DNA of 64,000 nucleotides from Massilia rubra. GTDB taxonomy: Bacteria; Pseudomonadota; Gammaproteobacteria; Burkholderiales; Burkholderiaceae_D. Below are positions 18,201-27,891 of this stretch, piece by piece. How positions within the stretch are numbered: the stretch's first letter is position 1; each line of letters starts with the position of its first letter. Under the pieces are notes generated by a model that was not told where the DNA came from, did not search any database, and was given only the letters and a program-made list of their open reading frames with translations. The stretch lies in the NCBI RefSeq assembly GCF_011682065.1, contig NZ_VUYU01000006.1, positions 333,245 to 397,244 on the forward strand, read 5' to 3'. Both the position numbers and the translations under genes were made by a program.

Positions 18201-19623
18201 GCGCCCCTCCCTGCGGCAGGCCGCCGCCATCCTCGCCCTCGCCTGCTGCACCCTGGGCGGCGCGCATGCCGCAAGCACCATCACCATCGTCAACGGCAAC
18301 GCGCCCAACGTCGGCTTCAACGATCCCACCCCGCTTGAGCCGGTCGGCGGCAACAGCGGGCGCACGCTCGGCGCGCAACGCCTGATCGCCTTCCAGCACG
18401 CGGCCGACATCTGGGGGCGCACGCTCAACAGCCCGGTGCCGATCAGGGTGGCCGCCTCGTTCGAGCCGCTCGAATGCAACGCCGATGGCGCGGTGCTCGG
18501 CTCGGCCGGCGCGACCGAAGTGTTTTCCGACTTCCCCAAGGCGCCCATGGCCAACACCTGGTATCCGGGTGCGCTGGCGAGCAAGCTGGCGGGCCACGAC
18601 CTGGCCTCGCCGGGCCAGGCGCACATTCGCGCGCGCTTCAATTCCCGCCTCGGGCTGTTCCCCGACTGCCTGCCCGGTTCCGGCTTTTACCTCGGGCTGG
18701 ACCGCAAGGCGGGCGAGCAGATCGACCTGGTCGCGGTCTTGCTGCACGAAATGGGGCATGGACTGGGATTCCAGAACTTCACCGACGAGGGCACCGGCGA
18801 GTTTTTCCTCGGCACGCCATCGGTCTGGGATCACTTCCTGGTCGACATCCGCAACAACAAAACCTGGGTCAACATGAAGGATGAAGAACGGCGCCTGTCG
18901 GCCATCGGCGGCGCCACCCTGTCCTGGAACGGCGAGCGCGTCTACAAGGCAGCCGCGCGCGTCCTCGCGTCCAAACCCCAACTGCTCATCAGCGGCATGG
19001 CGGCGGGCACGGCCAGCGGCGAGCACCCGATGGGCGACGCCTCCTTTGGCCCGCAACTGGGGCAAAACGCCGTGATGGGCGAGCTGATGCCGGTGATCGA
19101 CCAGGGCAACGGCAGCGGCCTGGCCTGCACCCCGCTCAGCGCCGCCAACGCGATGGCCGTCAGGGGCAATATCGCCTTGGTCGACCGGGGCGCCTGTCCC
19201 TTCGTGACCAAGGCGCGCATCTTGCAGAACGCGGGGGCGCGCGGCATGGTGGTGATGGAAAACACCAGCGATCCGGTCAGCCCGCTCGGCGGCAGCGACC
19301 CGGCCGTGCGCATTCCGGCTGTACGCATCGACAAGGCCACCGGCGAGCGGCTCAAGTCGGCCATGCACCGGCGTTCGCGCACCTCGTCCGGCGTGATCGC
19401 CAGCCTGGGCGTCGATCCCGACAAACTGTCGGGCACCGACTGGGTGCGGCGCGTGCGCATGTACAGTCCCGAAGAATACTCGCCGGGCTCGTCGGTGTCG
19501 CACTACTCGGTCGATACCAAGCCGAACCAGCTGATGGAACCGGCCATCAACGCCGACCTGCTGCACGATGTGGTTCCGCCGCATGACCTGACCTATCCCT
19601 TGTTACAAGATATCGGTTGGTAA
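18190..19623 (+). CDS. Secreted PA-domain zinc metalloprotease
   Basis: A 477-residue exported protein with a signal peptide ending GGAHA-A (residue 27). The zinc-protease motif HEMGHGLGF (about residues 190-198) supplies two histidines and the glutamate, with a third ligand just beyond as in HExxHxxGF families. The latter half holds a protease-associated (PA) domain (MAVRGNIALVDRGACPFVTK, ARGMVVMEN). The C-terminus has LMEPAINADLLHDVVPPHDL and LLQDIGW, a frequent ending of this family. The start overlaps the preceding gene. It is likely extracellular or surface-associated. Confidence 0.88.
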   Translation: MSNKRPSLRQAAAILALACCTLGGAHAASTITIVNGNAPNVGFNDPTPLEPVGGNSGRTLGAQRLIAFQHAADIWGRTLNSPVPIRVAASFEPLECNADGAVLGSAGATEVFSDFPKAPMANTWYPGALASKLAGHDLASPGQAHIRARFNSRLGLFPDCLPGSGFYLGLDRKAGEQIDLVAVLLHEMGHGLGFQNFTDEGTGEFFLGTPSVWDHFLVDIRNNKTWVNMKDEERRLSAIGGATLSWNGERVYKAAARVLASKPQLLISGMAAGTASGEHPMGDASFGPQLGQNAVMGELMPVIDQGNGSGLACTPLSAANAMAVRGNIALVDRGACPFVTKARILQNAGARGMVVMENTSDPVSPLGGSDPAVRIPAVRIDKATGERLKSAMHRRSRTSSGVIASLGVDPDKLSGTDWVRRVRMYSPEEYSPGSSVSHYSVDTKPNQLMEPAINADLLHDVVPPHDLTYPLLQDIGW

Positions 19624-19640
19624 CACGGCGCTGTAAACGC

Positions 19641-19668
19641 ACAACGCGCTCCCTGGGGAGCGCGTTGT
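19641..19668. terminator. Hairpin between convergent genes
   Basis: acaacgcgctcc and ggagcgcgttgt form a perfect 12-bp stem with a CTGG loop. Only a weak T-rich tail follows. The position, 18 bases past the protease stop and 47 bases before the end of the convergent ppa gene, suggests it terminates one or both transcripts. Confidence 0.6.
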
Positions 19669-19714
19669 CTATTGCCTGATACCGCCGCTGTCACTGGCAA
19701 CGGCGGTGGCGGGC

Positions 19715-20260
19715 TTACGCCTTGTCGGCTTTGTCTTTATCGTACGCGGCGATGCCGTTCATGATTTCCGCCTTGGCATCGTCAGGACCGCCCCAGCCTT
19801 CGATCTTGACCCACTTGCCTGGCTCCAGGTCTTTGTAGTGCTCGAAGAAGTGCTGGATCTGCTGCAGGCGCAGCTCATTCATGTCTTCCGGTTTCTGCCA
19901 GTGCTTGTAGATCGGCAGGATCTTATCGACCGGAACGGCCAGCACTTTGGCGTCGCCGCCGGCTTCGTCGGTCATTTTCAGCACGCCGATGGCGCGGCAA
20001 CGCACCACGACGCCAGGAATGAGCGGGAATGGGGTGATGACCAGCACGTCGCACGGGTCGCCATCATCGGCGATGGTGTTCGGAACGTAGCCGTAGTTGC
20101 ACGGGTAGTGCATGGCGGTGCCCATGAAGCGGTCGACGAAAATCGCGCCCGATTCCTTGTCCACTTCGTACTTGATCGGATCGGCATTCATCGGGATTTC
20201 GATGATCACGTTGAAATCGTTCGGCACGTCGCGGCCGGAGGAGACTTTATTCAAACTCAT
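19715..20260 (-). CDS. ppa: Inorganic pyrophosphatase (family I)
   Basis: A 181-residue soluble enzyme hydrolysing pyrophosphate to phosphate, which pulls biosynthetic reactions forward. The metal-binding signature [10 protein letters not shown] is at residues 64-73 with Asp66, Asp68 and Asp71. The family segments [20 protein letters not shown] and [10 protein letters not shown] are also present. The length matches the bacterial hexameric enzymes (about 175). Single gene, Mg-dependent by family. Confidence 0.96.
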   Translation of the reverse strand: MSLNKVSSGRDVPNDFNVIIEIPMNADPIKYEVDKESGAIFVDRFMGTAMHYPCNYGYVPNTIADDGDPCDVLVITPFPLIPGVVVRCRAIGVLKMTDEAGGDAKVLAVPVDKILPIYKHWQKPEDMNELRLQQIQHFFEHYKDLEPGKWVKIEGWGGPDDAKAEIMNGIAAYDKDKADKA

Positions 20261-20375
20261 GGGATATCCTTAGATTGCGGAGGGGGTCAGTGGCCGACAT
20301 TATAACGAAATTTCACGTGGGCTTGTGCATTGCAGCAAGTGGGGGCACACATCGAACGAAGCATCCAGCAGCTTC

Positions 20376-20474
20376 AAAACCGTCGCCCCCGTGCAGACGG
20401 GGGCCCAAGTTTGCTCCGTAGTCGATCACTGAGCGGCGAACTTAGGCCCCCGCCTGCACGGGGGCGACGGTTTT
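20376..20474. repeat. Long inverted repeat (REP/BIME-like)
   Basis: Two 37-base arms (20376-20412 and 20438-20474), which differ at only three positions, are separated by 25 bases. Each arm starts aaaaccgtcgcccccgtgca and itself contains a small cccccgtgcagacggggg stem-loop. It sits 26 bases beyond the hemY stop and could terminate that transcript, but the structure is that of a paired extragenic palindrome. Confidence 0.9.
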
Positions 20475-20500
20475 CAGGTTAGCGGTATTGACTAAACTGC

Positions 20501-21697
20501 CTACAAAATACTCGCCAGCGCACACTGCCTGAAATGCGCATTCGCCTCTTCGCGCTGCCCCAGCGCTTCGTGCATCTGCGCCAGCTTCAGGTGCGCCTCG
20601 CGCACCATGCGCGGCTCGGTCGCGTCCGACAAGGCCTGTTCCAGGTAACGCTGCGCCTTGCCCCACAGTTTCTGTTTCAGGCACAGCGAACCGAGCGTCA
20701 GCGCCAGCTCGGCGTCGGTCGGACGCTGTTTCATCCACGTTTCGCAATGCTCGATCTGGGCCAGCAAGGCGGGCGAACCGGCCTGCGCCGCGGACTCGCG
20801 GTATGCCCGCACCACGCGGTCGTCCCAGTCGGCGCGCAGCGCTTCTTCGGCGCTGGCGCGCGCTTCGTCGTGCAAGCCGCGCGCATTCAAGGCCGCCGCC
20901 GCCCGCGCCGCCACGTAGGGCTTGACCCGGTCGGCCGTCGGCACGCTCGCCCACACGCGCAGGATCGATTCGGCATCGTGCGAACTGTCGGACAGCAAGG
21001 CGTCGTACGCCAGTTCGCGCAGCCGCGCCGACAAGGCCGGATGCAGCGCCTTGTGCTTGTCGAGCGAACGCACCAGGCGCAGCACTTCCGGCCAGTTTTT
21101 CGCTTGCTGGTGCGCCTTCATCGACCATTGCAGCGCGTGGATGTGGCGCGTGCCGCTGGCGTTGAGTTCGGCCACGGCGTCGAGCGCCGCCTGCGGCTGG
21201 TGGTCGTCCACCAGCAGTTCGGTCATGGTCATCAGGCGCGCGGTTTTCAGCGCATTGTCGTGCGCCACCCCGGCCAGCCAGTTGTCGCGCCGCGCGCCCT
21301 GGCGCATGCGGTGCGCCGCGCGGGCGCCGATCAGGGCGGCGATGCCGGCGTTTTCGGGCAGTTCGGCGGCGCGCATGGCGGCTTTTTCGGCATGCCCGAA
21401 ACGCCCTTCGAACAGGGCCTTGAGCGCGTCGCGCAAGCCCTTGTTGCCATCGCGTTCGCGTTTGCTCTTGCGATAGGCGGCCACGCGGGCCGGCATGCCG
21501 AAGGTGGCGCGGGCCGCGCGCAGCAGCGCGTACACGACCAAAAACAGCAGCGCCACGACCACCACGAAGAAATTGAGCGACATGTCGATCCGGTGCGGCG
21601 GGTAGAAAAACACCACGTTGCCCGGATTAAAGCGTGCCGTCACGGCAATGCCGATGGCCGCTGCCATCAGCGCGACTAACCAGAGAAGAAGGCGCAT
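20501..21697 (-). CDS. hemY: HemY-type TPR membrane protein
   Basis: A 398-residue protein with two N-terminal membrane helices (about residues 3-21 and 40-60) around the conserved NPGNVVFFYPPHRIDMS periplasmic loop, then a long series of TPR-like helical repeats. The wording of the N-terminus (FFVVVVALLFLVVYALLRA) is typical of the proteobacterial HemY associated with haem biosynthesis. This is not the protoporphyrinogen oxidase of the same name in Bacillus. It is the last gene of the hemC-hemD-hemX-hemY operon, with a one-base gap after hemX. Its molecular function is unsettled; roles in organising the pathway or envelope have been proposed. Confidence 0.93.
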   Translation of the reverse strand: MRLLLWLVALMAAAIGIAVTARFNPGNVVFFYPPHRIDMSLNFFVVVVALLFLVVYALLRAARATFGMPARVAAYRKSKRERDGNKGLRDALKALFEGRFGHAEKAAMRAAELPENAGIAALIGARAAHRMRQGARRDNWLAGVAHDNALKTARLMTMTELLVDDHQPQAALDAVAELNASGTRHIHALQWSMKAHQQAKNWPEVLRLVRSLDKHKALHPALSARLRELAYDALLSDSSHDAESILRVWASVPTADRVKPYVAARAAAALNARGLHDEARASAEEALRADWDDRVVRAYRESAAQAGSPALLAQIEHCETWMKQRPTDAELALTLGSLCLKQKLWGKAQRYLEQALSDATEPRMVREAHLKLAQMHEALGQREEANAHFRQCALASIL

Positions 21698-21698
21698 G

Positions 21699-22880
21699 TT
21701 ATGGCTTCGCCTTGTAGTTGCGCACCGCGTTCAGGCTGTCGGACAGGGACGGCATCTCGATCGCCAGATTGCTGGCCTGGACCTGGCGCAGCAGCGCTTG
21801 CGCGGTCTGGGTGGTGCCGGCGCGCGTGTCGAAATACTTGGCCAGCGCATCCTGCGCCGCCACCAGGTCGTTGCGGAAAGCCACTTCATTGCGCGCCAGC
21901 AGCGCCATGCGCGCATTGAGCAGGCGCAGCTTGACGTTTTCGCGCACAAAGTAGGTTTCCGACGGCGAGAGCATCAGCGCTGCGGGCGTGTCGACGCGGC
22001 GCACGCGGATCAGCTGGCGCATTTCATCCCACATTTCGCCAGTCCAGCTCTGCCACACGTCCTGGACCTTGTCGAGCATCGATTCCTTGACCACGACCGG
22101 GGCCGCAACGCCGGCCACGCCCGCTTTGACTGCCAGCGGCGCGGCGGCTACCTTGTCGGCCCGCACCGGCTTGGCCGGCAGCGCCGGTTTTTCGTCGGCC
22201 AGCATCGGCAGCGTATTGACTTGCGTAATCACGTTGTCGAGGCGCAGCGCCACGCCGGTCAGGTCCAGCGCCGGCAAGGCCTTGAGCTTGTCGATGTCGC
22301 CGGCGATCGCGCGCCGGATGGTGATGAATTGCGGCTTGTCCGAGCGCGACAGCGAACGGTCGGCGTTTTGCAGCGCGATCAGCGCGCCCTGCACATTGCC
22401 GGCCAGTTGCAACTGCTGGCTGGCGGTCGAGAGCACCTGTTCGATTTCGGCCAGCGCCCATTCGTCGCGGTTCTTCGACAAATCCTGGTACAGCTGTTCC
22501 AGCGCCAGTTGCTGGCTCTGGGCTTCGACCTGGCGGTTTTCGAGCAGGCTCACCTTGGCCTGCAAGTCCTTGGTCTGGTCCTGCACGGTACGCGCCAGCA
22601 CGCTCGTTTCGGTATTGACGACATCGCCCTTTTGCAGGCGGTTGGCCATTTCCATGCGCAGCTTGAGCAGATTGCTGCGGGTCGACCAGGCGTGCGCGGC
22701 CAGCAGCAGCGCCAGCAGGATCACCACCACCGTCATCGGACGCTGCAAGATGTCGCTCATGCTCTCGCCACCGGAGGCGCGGGCGCGCGCAGGCGGCGCA
22801 CTGTACTGGTCCGCGGGAGCTGGCTGGGGTGCAGCGCCGGGCGCTGCGTTGTGTTCAGGTAATGTAGGCAATTCGTTCAT
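21699..22880 (-). CDS. hemX: HemX-type membrane protein
   Basis: A 393-residue protein starting at 22880 ([14 protein letters not shown]). It has a Pro/Ala-rich cytoplasmic head, a single transmembrane helix at about 48-64 (TVVVILLALLLAAHAW), a coiled coil (about 70-130), and a periplasmic C-terminal domain (ALAEIEQVLSTASQQLQLAG, then YFVRENVKLRLLNARMALLA) characteristic of HemX. The ATG overlaps the hemD stop by four bases. It is often labelled uroporphyrinogen-III methyltransferase but lacks that enzyme's domain. In some relatives hemD and hemX are fused; here they are separate. Confidence 0.92.
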   Translation of the reverse strand: MNELPTLPEHNAAPGAAPQPAPADQYSAPPARARASGGESMSDILQRPMTVVVILLALLLAAHAWSTRSNLLKLRMEMANRLQKGDVVNTETSVLARTVQDQTKDLQAKVSLLENRQVEAQSQQLALEQLYQDLSKNRDEWALAEIEQVLSTASQQLQLAGNVQGALIALQNADRSLSRSDKPQFITIRRAIAGDIDKLKALPALDLTGVALRLDNVITQVNTLPMLADEKPALPAKPVRADKVAAAPLAVKAGVAGVAAPVVVKESMLDKVQDVWQSWTGEMWDEMRQLIRVRRVDTPAALMLSPSETYFVRENVKLRLLNARMALLARNEVAFRNDLVAAQDALAKYFDTRAGTTQTAQALLRQVQASNLAIEMPSLSDSLNAVRNYKAKP

Positions 22881-23647
22881 GCTCGTGATTGTAACGCGGC
22901 AAGCAAACGTTCGTCGCCTGATCCGCACAGCGTCAAGCTGGTCAGGCCCAGCCCGCTTGCCGTCTCGGCAATACGGGCGTGCGGCACGATCAGGTGCTGT
23001 TGTTGCATTTTTTCCACAAGGGCCGGGTCGCCCAGCTGCGCCACCAGCGCCACCAGCCCGCGCAAGGCTTCGGAACTGGTGATGATCCAGTCGTTGTCGC
23101 CCTGCAAAATCGTGCGCAACTGCTGCGCCAGCGCCTCCGTCAGGGGCGGCACGGTGCGCCGGTAGGCCGGCACGGTGGCGACGATCACGCCGGCCGCGCG
23201 CAGCCCGTCGGCCATCAGCTCGCGTCCGCTTTCGCCACGCACGATCAGCACTTTCTGGCCGGCCAGGGCCGCCAGGTCGAGCGTCTCGAGCAGGTTTTCG
23301 GAGTCGCTGCGGGTCGGGTCGCGCGGGCTGACGATGGTGGCCGTGTTGTTGTTGATGCCATGCCGCTCCAGCGCCGCGCGGCTGCCCTCGCCCAGCACCG
23401 CCAGCGTCACCCAGGTCGGCCACACGGTAATGTGGGCGAACGCCGCATCGATCGCGTTGGGCGACACAAAGGCCACCATGGCGCAGTCGTGCATGCCGGC
23501 CAGCGCCGCCTTGAGCGGGCCCTGGTCCTCGAGCGCCGAAATGTCGAGCAGCGGCAGCAGCACCGCCTCGCGCCCGAGCGCCCTCACCTGCTCGGCCAGC
23601 GCGCCGGCTTGCGCCAGCGGACGGGTGATGATGACGGGATCAGGCAT
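22877..23647 (-). CDS. hemD: Uroporphyrinogen-III synthase
   Basis: A 256-residue enzyme that closes hydroxymethylbilane with inversion of ring D to give uroporphyrinogen III. The start is taken at [15 protein letters not shown] (23647), because the frame further upstream is proline-rich and lies inside hemC. Family landmarks are [18 protein letters not shown]-like [31 protein letters not shown], and [13 protein letters not shown]. It overlaps hemC by eight bases and hemX by four. Confidence 0.94.
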   Translation of the reverse strand: MPDPVIITRPLAQAGALAEQVRALGREAVLLPLLDISALEDQGPLKAALAGMHDCAMVAFVSPNAIDAAFAHITVWPTWVTLAVLGEGSRAALERHGINNNTATIVSPRDPTRSDSENLLETLDLAALAGQKVLIVRGESGRELMADGLRAAGVIVATVPAYRRTVPPLTEALAQQLRTILQGDNDWIITSSEALRGLVALVAQLGDPALVEKMQQQHLIVPHARIAETASGLGLTSLTLCGSGDERLLAALQSRA

Positions 23648-24704
23648 CGGCCGCAGGCGCGGTGGAGATGGCGGGCGTGGCGGCGGCGCCGGCGGCGGCG
23701 TCCGCCATGGCGGCATCGGCCTTGCACTCGGCCAGGATGGCGCGCGCGTCCTGGGTGTCGAGCAAGTCCGACACTTGCTGGCCGAGCAACTCCGGATCGT
23801 CGGCCGGGCCGCGCAGTTCGGCGTGCGCGCTGCGCTTGCCGTCCGGCGTGGCCACCATGGCGCGCAGGTGCATCACGTCGCCGTCGATGGTGGCGAAGGC
23901 CGCCAGCGGAATCTGGCAACTGCCGCCGAACACCTTCGACACCTTGCGCTCGGCCGCCACCCGCTGCGCCGTCGGCACGTGGTTCAGGGGCGCGAGCACT
24001 GCGCGCAGGTCGATGCCATTGGTGCGCCCGGAGACGATTTCAATCGCCATCGCGCCCTGCCCGGCCGCCGGCAGCGAGTGCGCCGGGTCCATCAGCGAGC
24101 GGATGCGCTGCGGCAGCCCCAGGCGCTTGAGCCCGGCGGCGGCCAGGATGATGGCGGCATAATCGCCGCGATCGAGCTTGCCCAGGCGCGTATCGAGGTT
24201 GCCGCGCAGCGGTTTGATCACCAGGTGCGGGTAGCGCGCCGCGATCAGCGACTGCCGGCGCAGGCTGCTGGTGCCCACCACCGCACCCGGCGGCAGCTCG
24301 TCCAGGCTGGCGAAGTCGTTCGACACAAAGGCGTCGCGCGGGTCTTCCCGTTCCAGCACGGCCGCCAGTTCAAACCCTTCCGGCAAGTCCATCGGCACGT
24401 CCTTGAGCGAATGCACGGCCAGGTCGGCGCGTCCTTCGGCCATGGCCACCTCGAGTTCCTTGACGAACAGACCCTTGCCGCCGACCTTTGATAAAGTACG
24501 GTCAAGGATCTGATCGCCGCGGGTCGTCATTCCGAGAATCTCGATGCTGCACTGCGGATATAATAAAGATAATTGCGCGCGAACATGCTCGGCCTGCCAC
24601 ATGGCGAGCCGGCTTTCGCGCGAAGCGATAATGAGCTTGGAGGGCTGCTGCGGACGCGAAGGCGTACCAGTCAATTCAGTTGCTTTCAAAACGGATTCTT
24701 TCAC
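23640..24704 (-). CDS. hemC: Hydroxymethylbilane synthase (porphobilinogen deaminase)
   Basis: A 354-residue enzyme polymerising four porphobilinogen units. The conserved opening [37 protein letters not shown] (with the catalytic region KDVPMDLP), GTSSLRRQ and the dipyrromethane-binding cysteine in [13 protein letters not shown] are all present. The C-terminus carries about 25 extra Ala-rich residues compared with E. coli HemC. It is the first gene of hemCDXY and divergent from ppc, with a shared 127-base promoter region. Confidence 0.96.
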   Translation of the reverse strand: MKESVLKATELTGTPSRPQQPSKLIIASRESRLAMWQAEHVRAQLSLLYPQCSIEILGMTTRGDQILDRTLSKVGGKGLFVKELEVAMAEGRADLAVHSLKDVPMDLPEGFELAAVLEREDPRDAFVSNDFASLDELPPGAVVGTSSLRRQSLIAARYPHLVIKPLRGNLDTRLGKLDRGDYAAIILAAAGLKRLGLPQRIRSLMDPAHSLPAAGQGAMAIEIVSGRTNGIDLRAVLAPLNHVPTAQRVAAERKVSKVFGGSCQIPLAAFATIDGDVMHLRAMVATPDGKRSAHAELRGPADDPELLGQQVSDLLDTQDARAILAECKADAAMADAAAGAAATPAISTAPAADA

Positions 24705-24831
24705 TGTCGTAAAACCTCAAACCGGTTATGGCAGTCATCGGCACATGCATAAGATCACAAATTTTATCATGCGTCCCCTTTGCAGAACCTGGCCAGAAGC
24801 CTTTGCACCAACTTTAACTCTGTGGTCCAAC

Positions 24832-27642
24832 ATGGTAAATTCATCCGCTGCACAAGAAAACCCTCCCCTCCTCGACAAGGACGCTCCGCTGAAAGAAGAT
24901 ATTCGCCTGCTCGGCCGCCTGCTCGGTGACGTGCTGCGCGACCAGGAAGGCGAAGCGGTCTTCGATGTCGTCGAGACCATCCGCCAGACCGCCGTGCGCT
25001 TCCGGCGCGAAGACGACGCCCAGGCCGGCCAGGACCTGACCGCCCTGCTGCACAAGCTCACGCGCGAGCAAACCATTTCGGTGGTGCGCGCGTTTTCGTA
25101 TTTTTCGCACCTGGCCAACATCGCCGAGGACCAGCACCACATCCGCCGCCGCCGCGCCCACCTGCTGGCCGGCTCGGCGCCGCAACAGGGCAGCGTGAGC
25201 TTCGCGCTGTCCAAGCTGAAAGCCGCCGGCGTGGCCAGCGACACGGTGCGCACCTTTTTCAGCGACGCCCTGATTGCCCCGGTCCTGACGGCCCACCCGA
25301 CCGAAGTGCAGCGCAAGAGCATTCTCGACGCCGAGCATGACATCGCGCGCCTGCTGGCCGAACGCGACCTGCCGCTCACGCCGCGCGAAAGGGTGGCCAA
25401 CATGGCGCTGCTGCACGCGCGCATCGCCACGCTCTGGCAAACGCGCATGCTGCGCTACTCCAAGCTGACCGTGGCCGATGAAATCGACAACGCCCTGTCC
25501 TACTACCGCATCACCTTCCTGCGCGAGCTGCCCGGCCTGTACGACGACATCGAGGAAGAAATCGCCGCCCACTATCCGGACGGCGCCCAGGCGCTGACCG
25601 ATAACTCCTACGTCCAGATGGGCAGCTGGATCGGCGGCGACCGCGATGGCAACCCGAACGTCAACGCCGGCACCATGCAGCACGCGCTGGTGCGCCAGGC
25701 CACCACCATCCTCGACTTCTATCTCGACGAAGTGCACGCGCTCGGCGCCGAGCTGTCGATTTCGACCCTGATGGTCGGCGCCAGCCCCGCCCTGCAAGCG
25801 CTGGCCGACGCCTCGCCCGACCAGTCGCCGCACCGCAGCGACGAACCATACCGGCGCGCCCTGATCGGCATCTACGCGCGCCTGGCGGCCACCGCCCGTG
25901 CGCTGGGCGCGACCAATATCATGCGCCGCGAAGTCGGGCACGCCGCGCCCTACCTCGACGCCGCCGGCTTCTGCGCCGACCTGGACGTGCTGGCCGATTC
26001 GCTGCGCGCCAATCACGGCCAACTGCTGGTCAAGCCGCGCCTGGCCACGGTGCAGCGCGCCGCCGCCATCTTCGGCTTCCACCTGGCCTCGCTCGACATG
26101 CGCCAGACCTCGGACGTGCACGAACGCGTGCTGGCCGAACTGTTCGCCGGGGCCGGCGTCGAAGCCGACTACACCAAACTGAGCGAAGAACAAAAGGTGC
26201 AGCTGCTGCTGGCCGAACTGGCGCAACCGCGCCTGCTGTATTCGCCGTACGCGGAACTGAGCGAGGAAACCGCGTCCGAACTGGCGATCCTGCGCGCGGC
26301 GAAAGATATCCGCCAGCGCTACGGCAAGCGCGCGATCCGCAACTACATCATTTCGCACACCGAGACCGTGTCCGACCTGCTCGAAGTGCTGCTGCTGCAA
26401 AAAGAAACGGGCCTGCTGCGCGCGCGCGACAAACAGCTCGACGCCATGGTCATTCCGCTGTTCGAAACCATTCCCGACCTGCAGCGCGCGGCCGGCATCA
26501 TGAACGAGTGGATGGCGCTGCCGCTGGTCAAGGAACTGATCGCGCACCAAGGCCAGCTCCAGGAAGTCATGCTCGGCTACTCGGACTCGAACAAGGATGG
26601 CGGCTTCCTCACGTCCAACTGGGAGCTGTACAAGGCCGAGATCCACCTGGTCAAGGTGTTCCTTGATGCCGGCGTCAAGCTGCGCCTGTTCCATGGCCGG
26701 GGCGGCACGGTCGGCCGTGGCGGCGGACCATCGTATGAAGCGATCCTGGCGCAGCCGCCGGGCACCGTCAATGGCCAGATCCGCCTGACCGAACAGGGCG
26801 AAATCATCGCCTCCAAGTTCTCGAACGCCGAAATCGGCCGCCGCAACCTGGAACTGCTGGTCGCCGCCACCCTGGAGGCAAGCCTGATGCCGCATGCGGC
26901 CGAAGGCGCCAAGGCGCAGCAACTGGGCCGCTTCGAAGCCATCATGGCCGACCTCTCCGGGCGCGCCTACAAGGCTTACCGCAACCTGGTCTACGAAACG
27001 CCGGGGTTTACCGACTACTTTTTCTCGGCCACGCCGATCGCCGAAATCGCCGAACTCAATCTCGGTTCGCGTCCGGCCTCGCGCAAGTCGACCAAGCGCA
27101 TCGAAGACTTGCGCGCCATTCCGTGGGGCTTCTCGTGGGGCCAGTGCCGCCTGCTGCTGCCGGGCTGGTACGGCTTCGGCTCGGCCATCACGCAATGGGT
27201 CGAGGAAGGCGAGCGCGACGAAAAAATCGCGACCCTGCAAGCCATGTTCAAGGAATGGCCGTTTTTTGCCACCCTGCTCTCGAACATGGACATGGTGCTG
27301 GCCAAGACCGACCTGGCGATCGCCTCGCGCTACGCCGGGCTGGTGGCCGACGTCGAACTGCGCGAGCGCATCTTCAAGCGCATCGCGGCCGAACACGGCA
27401 CCACCTTGCGCTGCCTGGAGATGATCACCGGCGCGCATGAACGCCTGGCCGGCAATCCGCTGCTGGCGCGCTCGATCCAGAACCGCTTCGCCTACCTCGA
27501 TCCGCTGAACCACTTGCAGGTCGAGCTGATCCACCGCCACCGCGCGCTGTCGGGCGAACCGGGCAAGGTCGACGAGCGGGTCCATCGCGGCATCCACCTG
27601 TCGATCAACGGCGTGGCCGCCGGCCTGCGCAACACGGGTTAA
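24832..27642 (+). CDS. ppc: Phosphoenolpyruvate carboxylase
   Basis: A 936-residue enzyme adding bicarbonate to PEP to replenish oxaloacetate. The start at 24832 ([20 protein letters not shown]) puts the conserved [14 protein letters not shown] at its usual distance; an ATG at 24769 is possible. Signature motifs are [13 protein letters not shown] (catalytic histidine), [14 protein letters not shown], the glycine loop [25 protein letters not shown], and the C-terminal [15 protein letters not shown] good terminator follows. A core anaplerotic gene. Confidence 0.96.
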   Translation: MVNSSAAQENPPLLDKDAPLKEDIRLLGRLLGDVLRDQEGEAVFDVVETIRQTAVRFRREDDAQAGQDLTALLHKLTREQTISVVRAFSYFSHLANIAEDQHHIRRRRAHLLAGSAPQQGSVSFALSKLKAAGVASDTVRTFFSDALIAPVLTAHPTEVQRKSILDAEHDIARLLAERDLPLTPRERVANMALLHARIATLWQTRMLRYSKLTVADEIDNALSYYRITFLRELPGLYDDIEEEIAAHYPDGAQALTDNSYVQMGSWIGGDRDGNPNVNAGTMQHALVRQATTILDFYLDEVHALGAELSISTLMVGASPALQALADASPDQSPHRSDEPYRRALIGIYARLAATARALGATNIMRREVGHAAPYLDAAGFCADLDVLADSLRANHGQLLVKPRLATVQRAAAIFGFHLASLDMRQTSDVHERVLAELFAGAGVEADYTKLSEEQKVQLLLAELAQPRLLYSPYAELSEETASELAILRAAKDIRQRYGKRAIRNYIISHTETVSDLLEVLLLQKETGLLRARDKQLDAMVIPLFETIPDLQRAAGIMNEWMALPLVKELIAHQGQLQEVMLGYSDSNKDGGFLTSNWELYKAEIHLVKVFLDAGVKLRLFHGRGGTVGRGGGPSYEAILAQPPGTVNGQIRLTEQGEIIASKFSNAEIGRRNLELLVAATLEASLMPHAAEGAKAQQLGRFEAIMADLSGRAYKAYRNLVYETPGFTDYFFSATPIAEIAELNLGSRPASRKSTKRIEDLRAIPWGFSWGQCRLLLPGWYGFGSAITQWVEEGERDEKIATLQAMFKEWPFFATLLSNMDMVLAKTDLAIASRYAGLVADVELRERIFKRIAAEHGTTLRCLEMITGAHERLAGNPLLARSIQNRFAYLDPLNHLQVELIHRHRALSGEPGKVDERVHRGIHLSINGVAAGLRNTG

Positions 27643-27680
27643 GGCCCCGCGCGGCGGCGGGCGCCGCCCGCGTGTCCCCT

Positions 27681-27721
27681 CGGCCATCCGCCGCCAGCCT
27701 GGCGCCGGATGGCCGTTTTTT
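27681..27721 (+). terminator. Rho-independent terminator after ppc
   Basis: cggccatccg and cggatggccg pair, with an additional inner CGCCA/TGGCG stem, followed by six T residues, 39 bases past the ppc stop. Confidence 0.93.
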
Positions 27722-27891
27722 GTCCACGCCCACCCTGCGCCGCGCCGCACGGCGTGGATTGAATCAATTCTCCAACACTACATGCACGCGGCATACGGGC
27801 GATTCGTTGTCCTGTACAAATTGCACCGGCCTCAACAAGTTGGCATAGAATGAACTGACCAACAACCTGTCTGAAACACGAGGGGGTGCGC

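Noticed and set aside
24841..27750. 969-codon frame antisense to ppc
   Set aside because: Same GC mirror effect; the ppc reading has all catalytic motifs.
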